In this document: piece after piece, positions 17,542 through 25,696 of the stretch
Numbering within the stretch: position 1 is the stretch's first letter
Layout of the letters: every line of letters begins with the position of its first letter
NCBI RefSeq assembly: GCF_002355655.1
Contig: NZ_AP017569.1
Location: forward strand, 806,001-870,000
DNA from: Halorubrum trapanicum
GTDB taxonomy: Archaea; Halobacteriota; Halobacteria; Halobacteriales; Haloferacaceae
Direction of reading: 5' to 3'
DNA: 64,000 nt
The notes under the pieces: generated by a model
Told to the model about the DNA's origin: nothing
Databases searched by the model: none
What the model saw: the letters and a program-made list of their open reading frames with translations, nothing else
Program-made: the position numbers and the translations under genes

Positions 17542-17664
17542 GGTCGACCGTGAGTAAAGAACGCACCTATAGGTTTCGGCGTCGGCGCGACCCGCGGCCG
17601 GCGGCGGGGCGCGCGATCCGCTTCGTCGGCCGACCGAAGACCGGCGCGTCCCCCGACCGAGCCC

Positions 17665-20600
17665 CTACGCGACCGGCTCGACGCCGATCGTGACGGTCGT
17701 CTCCTCGACGTCCCACTCCTCGACGAGGCCGCCCTCGGCGTCGGCGGCGTCGCTCGGGTCGTCGAGCCACGCGTCGGCGCGCACCTCGCCGGCGATGAGG
17801 TCGGCGTGGTCGTCGACGAAGCCGGCGACGCGCTCGTCGTCGACGGCGACGCCGACGCGGATCCGCGCCTCGACGTCCAAGTCGAGCTCCTTGCGCATCT
17901 CCTGGATCCGGCGGATCACGTCGCGGGCGTACCCCTCGGACTCGATGTCGGGGGTCAGCGAGGTGTCGACGTAGACGGTGCCGCCCTCGAAGTCGGCGCC
18001 GGAGACGTTCGCCGGCGGCTCCGCGACGTACTCGACCATCTCGTCGTCGAGGTCGACGGGCTCGCCGTCGACGGCCACCTCGCCGCCCTCGACCGCGGCG
18101 CGGCTCGCGCCCTGGACCGCCTCCATCACCTTCTGCGCGTCGCCGCCGAAGGCGGGGCCGATGGCGGCCATCTGCGGCTCCGCGGTCTCGACGAGCTCGT
18201 CGAAGGCCTCGGTGACGACCACCTCGCGGGCGTTGACGCGGTCGGCGATCAGCTCCTCCAGCCGGTCGACCGCGGCCGCGACCGTCTCGTCGTCCGTCTC
18301 GACGACGACCCGCGGCACGGGCCAGCGGAGCTTCCGGCCGGCCTGCTGGCGCGCGTTCGCGGCCGCCTCCTCGACGTCGCGGAAGACCGCCACGTCGCGT
18401 TCGAGGTCGGGGTCGCGCAGGTCGGCGTCCGGCTCGGGGTACGACAGCGCGTGGACCGTCGTCGCCGCGCCGTCGAGCCGCTGGTACATCCGCTCGGAGA
18501 GGTACGGGGCGATCGGCGCGAGCAGCCGGATCACCTCGTCGAGGACGGTCGCGAGCGTCGCGTACGCGCCGCGCTTGGAGGCGGAGTCGGCCTCCTCCCA
18601 CATGCGGTCGCGGACGGCCTTCACGTAGAACCGCGAGACGTCCTGCGTGACGAACTCGATGACGGCGTTGACCGCGTCGCTCACGCGGTAGTCGTCCCAG
18701 GCGTCGACGACCTCGGCCTCGACCGACTGGAGCCGGGAGAGCACCCACTCGTCGACGAGTTCCAGCTCGCCGTCGGAGAGGTCGGCGTCGGCGGGATCGT
18801 AGCCGTCGAGCTCCATGTACTCCAAGGGGAAGCGGAACACGTTCCAGAGGATGTTGAGCTTACCCTGTAGCTCGCCGAGCCCGTCCCACTCGAACGCGAG
18901 GTCGACCCCCTGCTGGTCGTGCGAGAGGAGGTAGGTGCGGAGCGGGTCGCGGCCGGCGCGCTCGATCGCCTCCTCCGGCGTGACGATGTTGCCGACCGAC
19001 TTCGACATCTTCCGACCGTCCTCGTCGTTGGCGAAGCCGTGCATCAACACCTCCTCGTAGGGGATCTGATCGACCGCGGCGGTGCCCATCCCGAGCTGCG
19101 ACCAGAACCAGCCGCGCGTCTGGTCGTGCGCCTCGATGATCAGGTCGGCGGGCCACAGCTCGTCGTGCGCGGCCTCGTCGCTCGGGTAGCCGAGCGTGCC
19201 CCACGTCGCGACGGAGGAGTCGAGCCACACGTCGAACACGTCCTCGACGCGCCGGTAGGTGGTGCCGTCCTCGACGATCGTGAGATCGTCGACGGAGGGG
19301 CGGTGGAGGTCGATCGACTCGGGGTCGACGTCCTCCTCGACGCGCTCGGCGAGCTCCTCGCGGGTGCCGATCACGATCATGTCCTCGTCGAGGTTCCCGG
19401 CCGCCGCGTCCTCGGGCACCCAGATCGGGATCGGGACGCCCCAGTAGCGCTGGCGGGAGACGTTCCAGTCCGGCGCGTCTTCGATGAAGTCGCGGAACCG
19501 GTTGTCCCGCGCCCACTCGGGGTGCCACTCGGAGTCCTCCATGTTCTCGAGGAGGTCCTCCTTCACGTCCGTGATCGAGATGAACCACTGGTCGGTGACC
19601 AGCTGGATGATCCCGGTGTCGCAGCGCCAGCAGTGGCCGTAGCTGTGCTCGACGGTGCCGTGCGCGAGCATGTGGCCGTCGGCGACGAGGTCCTCGACGA
19701 TGTCGTCGTTGGCGTCGCGCACGAACTGGCCGGCGTACTCGCCGGCCGCCTCGGTGAACTCGCCGTTCGGCCCGACCGGACAGAAGATGTCTAAGCCGAG
19801 CTCGGTGCCGCGCTCGAAGTCCTCCTCCCCGTGGCCCGGCGCGGAGTGGACGAGCCCGGTGCGGTCGGCCTCCACGTAGTCGGCGGCGTACACCTCGCCG
19901 GCGCCCTCGAAGTCCGGGTACTCGGCGACGCGGTCGGCGAGCGGGTGGTCGTACGCCCAGCCGACCAGCTCCTCGCCGGTCAGCTCGGCCTCGACCTCGT
20001 ACTCCTCGTACCGGCCCTCCCCGAGCACGTCCTCGACGCACTCCGCGGCGACGTAGATGAGCTCCGCCTCGCCGTCCTTCTCGGCACGGACGGCGTTGTA
20101 CGTGAGCTCCTCGTCGACGGCGACGAAGGTGTTCGCGGGGATGGTCCACGGCGTCGTCGTCCAGACGACGAGGCTTCCCTCGCGGTTCGCGAGCGGGAAC
20201 TTCACGTAGATGGAGGGGTCCTCCACGTCCTCGTACTCGACCTCGTTGTTGGCGAGCCCCGTCTCGCAGCGCGGGCACTGCGAGATGGAGCGTTTCCCCT
20301 GCTCGACGAGCCCGTTGTCGGCGACCTCGGAGAACGCCCACCAGGCGGCCTCCATGTACTCCGGCGAGATGGTCTCGTAGGGGTCCTCCCAGTCCATCCA
20401 CACGCCGATGGACTTGAAGTCCTCGTCCATCGCCGCCCGGTTTTCGAGGGCGAACTCCTTGCACGTCTCGATGAACGACTCCATCCCGTACTCCTCGATG
20501 TCCCGCTTGTTCTCGAAGCCGAGCTCCTCCTCGACTTTCACCTCGATCGGGAGCCCGTGCATGTCGTAGCCGGGGCGGTCGGTGACGCGGTGGCCGGTCA

Positions 20601-20817
20601 TCCGCTTGTGCCGGATGACGGCGTCCTTCAGCGTCTTGTTCCAGGCCGTCCCGAGGTGCATCTGCCCGGAGGTGTACGGCGGGCCGTCCACGAAGAAGAA
20701 CGGCGGGTCGTCGGCGTGCGCCTCCTTCGCCGCCTCGTAGGCGTCGTGCTCGTCCCAGTACTCGTCGACCGCGGACTCGACGTCCGCGGGCGCGTACTGG
20801 TCGTCGATCTGCTCCAT
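17665..20817 (-). CDS. ileS: Isoleucyl-tRNA synthetase
   Basis: 1050 aa from ATG 20817. Class I signatures are PPYTSGQMHLGTAWNKTLKD (the HIGH-like HLGT near residue 56) and EDGRKMSKSVGN (KMSKS loop near residue 604). Between them is the large CP1 editing domain, and the C-terminal part is the anticodon-binding region. It ligates isoleucine to tRNA-Ile in the cytoplasm and edits valine. CPRCETGLANNEV and CWRCDTG are zinc-binding-like pairs within the insertions. Length is in the range of archaeal/eukaryotic-type IleRS. The 28-bp repeats lie just upstream. Confidence 0.95.
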   Translation of the reverse strand: MEQIDDQYAPADVESAVDEYWDEHDAYEAAKEAHADDPPFFFVDGPPYTSGQMHLGTAWNKTLKDAVIRHKRMTGHRVTDRPGYDMHGLPIEVKVEEELGFENKRDIEEYGMESFIETCKEFALENRAAMDEDFKSIGVWMDWEDPYETISPEYMEAAWWAFSEVADNGLVEQGKRSISQCPRCETGLANNEVEYEDVEDPSIYVKFPLANREGSLVVWTTTPWTIPANTFVAVDEELTYNAVRAEKDGEAELIYVAAECVEDVLGEGRYEEYEVEAELTGEELVGWAYDHPLADRVAEYPDFEGAGEVYAADYVEADRTGLVHSAPGHGEEDFERGTELGLDIFCPVGPNGEFTEAAGEYAGQFVRDANDDIVEDLVADGHMLAHGTVEHSYGHCWRCDTGIIQLVTDQWFISITDVKEDLLENMEDSEWHPEWARDNRFRDFIEDAPDWNVSRQRYWGVPIPIWVPEDAAAGNLDEDMIVIGTREELAERVEEDVDPESIDLHRPSVDDLTIVEDGTTYRRVEDVFDVWLDSSVATWGTLGYPSDEAAHDELWPADLIIEAHDQTRGWFWSQLGMGTAAVDQIPYEEVLMHGFANDEDGRKMSKSVGNIVTPEEAIERAGRDPLRTYLLSHDQQGVDLAFEWDGLGELQGKLNILWNVFRFPLEYMELDGYDPADADLSDGELELVDEWVLSRLQSVEAEVVDAWDDYRVSDAVNAVIEFVTQDVSRFYVKAVRDRMWEEADSASKRGAYATLATVLDEVIRLLAPIAPYLSERMYQRLDGAATTVHALSYPEPDADLRDPDLERDVAVFRDVEEAAANARQQAGRKLRWPVPRVVVETDDETVAAAVDRLEELIADRVNAREVVVTEAFDELVETAEPQMAAIGPAFGGDAQKVMEAVQGASRAAVEGGEVAVDGEPVDLDDEMVEYVAEPPANVSGADFEGGTVYVDTSLTPDIESEGYARDVIRRIQEMRKELDLDVEARIRVGVAVDDERVAGFVDDHADLIAGEVRADAWLDDPSDAADAEGGLVEEWDVEETTVTIGVEPVA

Positions 20818-20861
20818 ACGCGTTGGTCTGCGCGCGCGTATTTGAATACGGCGGAGTCGTG

Positions 20862-20933
20862 GGAACGGTTCAGCGGCTGCGGAGTCCCCGGAACGATTCA
20901 GCGGCTGCGGAGTCCCCGGAACGGTTCAGCGGC
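20862..20933. repeat. 28-bp tandem repeat upstream of ileS
   Basis: Copies start at 20862 and 20890 (28 bp each) with a partial third at 20918; the unit starts GGAACGGTTCAGCGGCTGCG and ends GAGTCCCC. Copies 1 and 2 differ by one base (GGTTC versus GATTC). It sits between the divergently transcribed ileS and the 97-aa membrane protein gene, about 45 bp from the ileS start. Confidence 0.85.
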
Positions 20934-20980
20934 GGCGAAACGGGACAAGACACTTCCACCGGGAACCGAACGATCGGGGC

Positions 20981-21274
20981 ATGGAAACGCCGCGAGTCGT
21001 GCGCGAGAATCTGGGGTACGCGCTCCTCGGCGGGCCGGTGCTGGCCGCCGTCTCGTTCGCAGTCGGCGCACAGTTCCTCGGCACCGCCGCGGGGGTCGCC
21101 GCCGCGGTCGCGACGTACGCGCTCGGGTGGGCGCTCTCGGCGCGGCGGTCCGCGTCGGCGCCGGAGCGGTCGCCGTCGGAGCGACCGGCGGCGGACGCGG
21201 ACGACGAGCGCGAGCGCCGCGAGCGAGAGGCCGAGGCGGGGAAGGGGGGCTTCGGCGGGGGCGGCGGCGGGTAG
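20981..21274 (+). CDS. Small two-helix membrane protein with Gly-rich tail
   Basis: 97 aa from ATG 20981. Two membrane segments (about 12-30 and 33-53) are followed by a highly charged tail (ERPAADADDERERREREAEAGKGGF) ending in a glycine run. The tail would face the cytoplasm. No family was recognised. It converges with the aminotransferase gene, whose stop is 14 bp away. Codon use matches its surroundings. Confidence 0.65.
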   Translation: METPRVVRENLGYALLGGPVLAAVSFAVGAQFLGTAAGVAAAVATYALGWALSARRSASAPERSPSERPAADADDERERREREAEAGKGGFGGGGGG

Positions 21275-21287
21275 CGGTCGCCGCCGC

Positions 21288-22421
21288 TTACCGCGGGTCC
21301 GCCGGCGTTTCCGGCGCCCCGTCCGCGAAGTAGTCCGCGAGCCGCTCTGCGGCCTCGGTCGCGCGCGGCGTCACCAGCGCGAAGCGGATCCACTCGTCGC
21401 GGGCGGTGCCGAACGCCTCGCCGGGCATGCCGGCGACGCCCGCCTCGTCGACCAGCCGCTTGACGTTCGCCATCGTGCCGGGGAACCCCTCGAAGCGCGC
21501 GAGGACGTAGAAGGCGCCCTCCGGGCGGCTGTACTCCGCGCCGGCCGCGTCGAGCGCGTCGGTGAACGCGTCGACGCGGTCGGCGAGCAGCTCCCGTGAC
21601 TCGGCGTAGTACTCCGGCGGCGTCTCGGCGAGCGCGTGGTGTACCGCGTACTGCGAGGGGCGCGCGCCGGTGACGTTCACGAGCATGTGCCGGGTCTTGG
21701 CGTCGCCGACGTGCGCCTCGGGGAACACGCCGTAGCCGACGCGGAGCCCGGTGATCGCCATCGACTTCGAGAAGCCGCTGGTGACGACGACGCGGTCCGA
21801 ATCGAGGGTGAGGGCGGACTCGAAGGAGCCGGCGAGGTCGAACCGGTCGTACACCTCGTCGACGACGACCAAGGCGTCGACCGCTTCGGCGACCGCGACG
21901 ACCTCCCGGACCGTGTCGAGGTCGTAGACGGCGCCGGTCGGGTTGTTCGGCGTGTTTAAGACTATCAGGGCGGTGTCCTCGCTCGCCGCCTCGCGGACCG
22001 CGTCGACGTCGAGGCTCCCGTCGCGGTCGGTCGGGACGAGCGTCGGCTCGCCGCCGAGCAGGTGGGTCTTCCCGGGGTAGTACGGGTACACCGGGTCCAT
22101 CAACAGCGCCTCGTCGCCCGCCCCGCGGTCGAGCGCGCGCGCCATGGCGAGGTAGTTCGCCTCGCCGGTGCCGTTGGTGACGACCACGCGCTCGGGGTCG
22201 ACGCCGCGGCGCTCGGCGATCGCCTCCCGGAGCTCGCGGAGCCCGTCGCTCGGGGGGTACTGGAAGTCGGCGGGCGGGAGGTCGGCGTACTCGCGGAGCG
22301 CCTCCCGGAGCGCGGCGGGCGGCTCCCAGTCGGGGTTGCCGCTCACCATGTCGATGACGTCGCCGTCGGCGGCCGCGGCGTACTGCATCACGTGGAAGAA
22401 CTTCGGCTCCTCGTACTCCAT
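21288..22421 (-). CDS. Class I/II PLP-dependent aminotransferase
   Basis: 377 aa from ATG 22421 (MEYEEPKFFHVMQYAAAADG). Fold-type I features are VVTNGTGEANYLAMAR, NTPNNPTGAVYDLD, VVVDEVYDRF and TSGFSKSMAITGLRVGYGV, whose Lys would hold pyridoxal phosphate; the Arg for substrate carboxylate is likely in EWIRFALVTPR. It resembles aspartate/aromatic aminotransferase subgroup I. Substrate is uncertain. It is a single gene, divergent from the DUF457-like membrane gene at 22621. Confidence 0.88.
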   Translation of the reverse strand: MEYEEPKFFHVMQYAAAADGDVIDMVSGNPDWEPPAALREALREYADLPPADFQYPPSDGLRELREAIAERRGVDPERVVVTNGTGEANYLAMARALDRGAGDEALLMDPVYPYYPGKTHLLGGEPTLVPTDRDGSLDVDAVREAASEDTALIVLNTPNNPTGAVYDLDTVREVVAVAEAVDALVVVDEVYDRFDLAGSFESALTLDSDRVVVTSGFSKSMAITGLRVGYGVFPEAHVGDAKTRHMLVNVTGARPSQYAVHHALAETPPEYYAESRELLADRVDAFTDALDAAGAEYSRPEGAFYVLARFEGFPGTMANVKRLVDEAGVAGMPGEAFGTARDEWIRFALVTPRATEAAERLADYFADGAPETPADPR

Positions 22422-22470
22422 ACGGTCGGGTCGGGCGCGCCCGCCGTGGCTCTTTCGACCCGGGAGCGGC

Positions 22471-22527
22471 GGAGCGGCGGTGCGGACCGCGGCGGAGCGG
22501 CGGTGCGGACCGCGGCGGAGCGGGTCG
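22471..22527. repeat. 23-bp tandem repeat in a divergent intergenic region
   Basis: Copies begin at 22471 and 22494, with a partial third at 22517; the unit is GGAGCGGCGGTGCGGACC plus GCGGC. It sits about 50 bp upstream of the aminotransferase start and about 95 bp before the membrane protein gene, where a promoter should be. Confidence 0.75.
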
Positions 22528-22620
22528 TTGCGCCGTGGCCGAGGTGGACCGGGGGACGCCCGTCCCGCGATCGTCGCCGCGATCCGGTGGTTTGACCTAT
22601 CGACGCGCGAAGCGAGCGGT

Positions 22621-23121
22621 ATGAACAAACGCGGCCACGTCCTCAACGGCCTGCTGCTCGCCCTCGGGCTCGGGTTCATCGTGGAGCCCGGCCTCGACAT
22701 GGCGACGGCGACCACCGTCGCCGAGATCACCGTCCCGGTCGTGCTTGGAGCGCTGTTCCCCGACGTCGACACCGCCTTCGGGCGCCACCGGAAGACGCTC
22801 CACAGCCTCCCCGTGCTGGCGGTCTTCCTCGCGTACCCGATCGTCTTCGGGAACCTCCAGTACGTGTGGATCGGCGTGTTGACCCACTACCTCCTCGACG
22901 TGGTCGGGAGCCGGCGCGGCATCGCGCTGTTCCACCCGCTCTCGGACAGGGAGTTCGGGCTGCCGAGCGGCGTGACGACGAGCAGCAAGTACGCCGACCT
23001 CGTCACCGTGATCATCACCGCGATCGAGCTGGCGGGCTTCTGGGCGATCCACACCTACGTCGTCAACCTCGATCTCGACCTCTCGGCTGCCTCGCAGGCC
23101 GCAGCGGGGTTGGGTTTATAA
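22621..23121 (+). CDS. YdjM/DUF457-like membrane metal-dependent hydrolase
   Basis: 166 aa from ATG 22621. Motifs of the LexA-regulated YdjM family are GHVLNGLLLA, LGALFPDVDTAFGRHRKTLHSLPV and LTHYLLDVVGSR, whose His and Asp residues would bind a metal; four or so membrane helices surround them. The catalytic role in this family is inferred and not proven. Its stop codon TAA is part of the TTTATAAAT box that opens the 57-bp repeat array, so the element begins inside the last codons of this gene. Confidence 0.75.
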   Translation: MNKRGHVLNGLLLALGLGFIVEPGLDMATATTVAEITVPVVLGALFPDVDTAFGRHRKTLHSLPVLAVFLAYPIVFGNLQYVWIGVLTHYLLDVVGSRRGIALFHPLSDREFGLPSGVTTSSKYADLVTVIITAIELAGFWAIHTYVVNLDLDLSAASQAAAGLGL

Positions 23122-23420
23122 ATAAATCGCGGCTGAGGCGGTCGTCCGGCGATCGGCGGCGTCGACGATAGCGTGGAAGGTTCAGTCGGTTGTTTATAAG
23201 TAAGCGACACCGGATCGGCGGCGCACAGTTTCGGATTTTCAGCCGTTCGTTTATAAATGAATGTCCGGGGGTCGACCGCAAGCACTCGCAAATTCCCAGC
23301 CGCTCGTTTATAAGTGATAGATAGTAGATCAGCCGCGGACACTGCCAAGGCCCCAGCCGCTTACTTATAAATAGCTGCTAACGGCTCGGCGGCGATCTCC
23401 TCCAAAGCCCCAGTCGCGAG
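23115..23420 (+). repeat. Element A: 57-bp tandem unit array
   Basis: Box starts lie at 23115, 23193, 23250, 23307 and 23364; the last four are spaced exactly 57 bp and the first 78 bp. Each unit opens with YTTATAAR(T), often has GATCGG in the middle, and ends near CCAAAGCCCCAGCCGC(T). Units are diverged but in register. The same unit, also exactly 57 bp, recurs at 40.7-40.9 kb and 45.4-45.6 kb. No open frame persists through it. The first box contains the stop codon of the upstream gene. Confidence 0.85.
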
Positions 23421-23690
23421 GGCGGCGCACGCTCGCTGCGCTCCTCAGTCGGTCGCTCGTTTCACTCGCTCCCTCTCTGCGGTGCTTGCGTCGCCTGCGC
23501 CGCCCTCGCGACTGCCCCTTTGAGTCCCACCCCGCACCGCACGGCACGGCACCTCACGCCTCCCCAGCCTCGTCGCTCGCTTGGGGCTCCCTCCGGTCGC
23601 CCGCATCGCTCGCGACTCCCTCGCGCGGTGCTGACTCGCGGCCGCCTCCGGCGGCCGCTCGCAGGCACGCGCCACCGCAGTGTTTCCGTC
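23413..23690 (+). other. Element A: structured terminal block (inverted repeats)
   Basis: Directly continuing the last 57-bp unit is a perfect 17-bp stem, GTCGCGAGGGCGGCGCA at 23413-23429 pairing with 23496-23512, enclosing smaller GC-rich repeats. Conserved linkers follow: TGCCCCTTTGAGTCCC and CACGCCTCCCCAGCCTCGTCG. A hairpin at 23638-23658 has 9-bp arms (GCGGCCGCC). It shares order and sequence with blocks at 45567-45831 and (inverted) 40324-40728. The right-hand TTTATAAA seen in the other copies is missing here. The 612-bp stretch 23122-23733 contains no credible gene. Confidence 0.8.
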
Positions 23691-23733
23691 GCCGTCCCGG
23701 TGGCTTTTCGTCGTCGCTCGCGTGTCCCGACCC

Positions 23734-25005
23734 ATGACCGAGGAAGACGAGGCCGCGCCGTCGGTCGCGGTCGTCGGCGGCGGCGCGGTCGGCGTCACGG
23801 CGGCCGGCGACCTCGCGGCCCGGGGCGCCGACGTGACGCTGTTCGAGCGCGGGGAGCTGGCGGCCGAGAGCTCCGGGCGCGCGGCGGGGGTCCTCTACGA
23901 CGCCTACGCCGAGGACGTCGACGCCGCGGTCGGCGCCCGCGCGCTGGAGCGGTTCCGCGCGTTCGACCGGTCGCTCCCCGGCTTCTCGTTTTCCGCGTGC
24001 CCGTACGTCATCGCGGTCCGGGAGGGCGACCCCGACGCCGACGCCGTCCCGGCGATGGTCGAGCGCATGCGCGGACACGGGTGCGAGGTGTCGGTCGTCG
24101 ACCCCGACGCGCTCGGCGAGCGCTTCCCCGCGCTCCGGACCGACGACCTCGCCGTCGCGGCGGTCGCCGAGGGCGCGGGGTGGACCGACCCGCCGAGCTA
24201 CGTCCGCGCGCTCGGCGAGCGGGCCGCTCGGGAGGGCGTCGCGGTCGAGACGGAGACGGCTGTCGCGCTCGGCCCGCGGACCGACGCGGGGCGCGAGATA
24301 TCTGTCCGCGAGGCCGAAGCCGACGAGAACCGGGGGGCCGAAACGCGCGCGTTCGACGCGGTCGTCGTCGCCGCCGGGGCGCACACCCGGTCGCTGCTGG
24401 CGGACGCCGGCCTCTCGGTCCCGGTCGTCCCCTACCGCGTTCAGGCGCTCGTCGCCGGAGGGGCCTACGACGGCCCGATGGTCTACGACGCCACCGCGGA
24501 CGCGTACTTCCGCCCGCACCCGGACGGACTGCTCGCGGGCGACGGCACGGAGCCCGTCCCGGCCGACCCAGACGACTACCGACGGGAGGCGGACGACTGG
24601 TTCCGCGAGGACGTCGTCGCCGTCCTCGGCGAGCGGCTCGTCGGCACCGAGCACGGCGACGGTCGCGCCGAGCGAATCGATCCCGACACGGACGTCTCGC
24701 GGGCGTGGGCCGGACTCTGTACCGCGACGCCCGACGGCGACCCGCTCGTGGGGCCGGTGGATGCGAGCGGGGAGGCCGGTCCCACCCTCTTCGTCGCGGC
24801 CGGCTGGCAGGGGCACGGGTTCATGCGCGCGCCGGCGATCGGCGAGACGGTCGCCGAGGGCGTGCTCGCGTCGCTCGCGGGCGTCGCGGTCGGGGATTCG
24901 GACTCCCCGTGGATCGGCGCGTTCGACCCGGAGCGGTTCGACGGCGACGAGGAGTTCGAGATCGCGGAGGGGATGTCGCTGTCGACCCGGACGGACGATA
25001 TTTGA
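23734..25005 (+). CDS. FAD-dependent oxidoreductase (DAO family)
   Basis: 423 aa from ATG 23734; in-frame codons further upstream belong to the repeat block and are rejected. The dinucleotide-binding motif VAVVGGGAVGVTAAGDLAARGADVTLFERG is at the N-terminus, and a D-amino-acid-oxidase/glycine-oxidase-like fold is suggested by VVVAAGAHTRSLLADAGLSVPVVPYRVQ and WAGLCTATPDGDPLVGPV...VAAGWQGHGFMRAPAIGETVAEG. It probably oxidises an amine or amino acid; substrate unknown. It converges with the Hsp20 gene. Confidence 0.85.
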   Translation: MTEEDEAAPSVAVVGGGAVGVTAAGDLAARGADVTLFERGELAAESSGRAAGVLYDAYAEDVDAAVGARALERFRAFDRSLPGFSFSACPYVIAVREGDPDADAVPAMVERMRGHGCEVSVVDPDALGERFPALRTDDLAVAAVAEGAGWTDPPSYVRALGERAAREGVAVETETAVALGPRTDAGREISVREAEADENRGAETRAFDAVVVAAGAHTRSLLADAGLSVPVVPYRVQALVAGGAYDGPMVYDATADAYFRPHPDGLLAGDGTEPVPADPDDYRREADDWFREDVVAVLGERLVGTEHGDGRAERIDPDTDVSRAWAGLCTATPDGDPLVGPVDASGEAGPTLFVAAGWQGHGFMRAPAIGETVAEGVLASLAGVAVGDSDSPWIGAFDPERFDGDEEFEIAEGMSLSTRTDDI

Positions 25006-25021
25006 AAGGTAGTCGGCGCTG

Positions 25022-25438
25022 TCAGTCGTCCTCTTCGACCACGTCGACGTCGCTCGGCCCGCCGCGCTTGGGGATCTCGACGTGGAGCGTGCCGTTGCGC
25101 GTGAGCGTCGCGTTCGCGCCCTCGGGCGTCACGTCGGCGTCGCGCGGGAGGTCGACGCTCCCAGACAGGGAGACGCCGCGGCCCGGGAACACGAGGTCGT
25201 AGCCGTCGTAGAAGTCGCGGAAGCGTTCTAAGTTTACCTCGACGGTGCGGTCGAGGAAGGTCACGTCGACGTCCTCGCCGCGGACGCCGGGGGCGTCGAA
25301 GACGACGAGGTAGGCGTCGTCGCTCTCGAGGAGGTCGGACGAGAGCGGGCGGCGCTCCTGGACGCGGCCCCACCCGCGGCCGACGCGTTCGAGGGCGCTC
25401 CGGAGCGCGGACCGACCGGTCTCGACGAGTCGGCTCAC
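25022..25438 (-). CDS. Hsp20/alpha-crystallin family small heat shock protein
   Basis: 138 aa from GTG 25438. The alpha-crystallin domain covers about 35-130: LESDDAYLVVFDAPGVRGEDVDVTFLDRTVEV opens it, and ANATLTRNGTLHVEIPKR corresponds to the conserved L-x-N-G-x-L-x-V/I-x-x-P strand near its end. The C-terminus is acidic (DVDVVEEDD) and lacks an obvious I-x-I oligomerisation motif. It is an ATP-independent holdase by family. It starts 4 bp after the stop of the 51-aa zinc-ribbon gene, so they form an operon. Confidence 0.85.
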   Translation of the reverse strand: MSRLVETGRSALRSALERVGRGWGRVQERRPLSSDLLESDDAYLVVFDAPGVRGEDVDVTFLDRTVEVNLERFRDFYDGYDLVFPGRGVSLSGSVDLPRDADVTPEGANATLTRNGTLHVEIPKRGGPSDVDVVEEDD

Positions 25439-25442
25439 CGGC

Positions 25443-25598
25443 TCACACCTCGATTTCGACGAGGTCGCTCCCCCCGCAGTACGGACACGAGAGGTCCTCT
25501 ACCGCGTGGTCGTCGGGCACGTCGTACGTGTAGTGGTTCTCGAACATGTCCAGCTCGCAGTCGTCGCTGACGCACTTGACCTCCATCGTCGATGGCAT
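25443..25598 (-). CDS. Small zinc-ribbon protein
   Basis: 51 aa from ATG 25598 to TGA 25443-25445 (a second ATG at 25586 is possible). The sequence has MEVKCVSDDCELDMF and EDLSCPYCGGSDLVE, i.e. paired cysteines Cx4-5C and CPYCG that would bind one zinc. It matches a widespread haloarchaeal small-protein family (recalled as DUF7559, unchecked). Function unknown. Being immediately upstream of hsp20 in one operon suggests co-expression under stress. Confidence 0.75.
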   Translation of the reverse strand: MPSTMEVKCVSDDCELDMFENHYTYDVPDDHAVEDLSCPYCGGSDLVEIEV

Positions 25599-25696
25599 AT
25601 ACCGATCCGTTGTGCCGGCGAGGGCTTAAACGGCGTGGCGGCGGCGACGAGGTGGCGCGAAGCGCGCGGCGATCGGCGCCCCGCGCGACGGGCCGG

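Noticed and set aside
23115-23420. Possible CRISPR array with 57-bp repeats
   Set aside because: There is no alternation of constant repeat and unique spacer; whole 57-bp units are diverged copies of each other.
23520-25202. Long plus-strand frames over repeat element A
   Set aside because: Composition is Arg/Pro/Gly-rich, and they read through the hairpins into the FAD oxidoreductase in the wrong frame.
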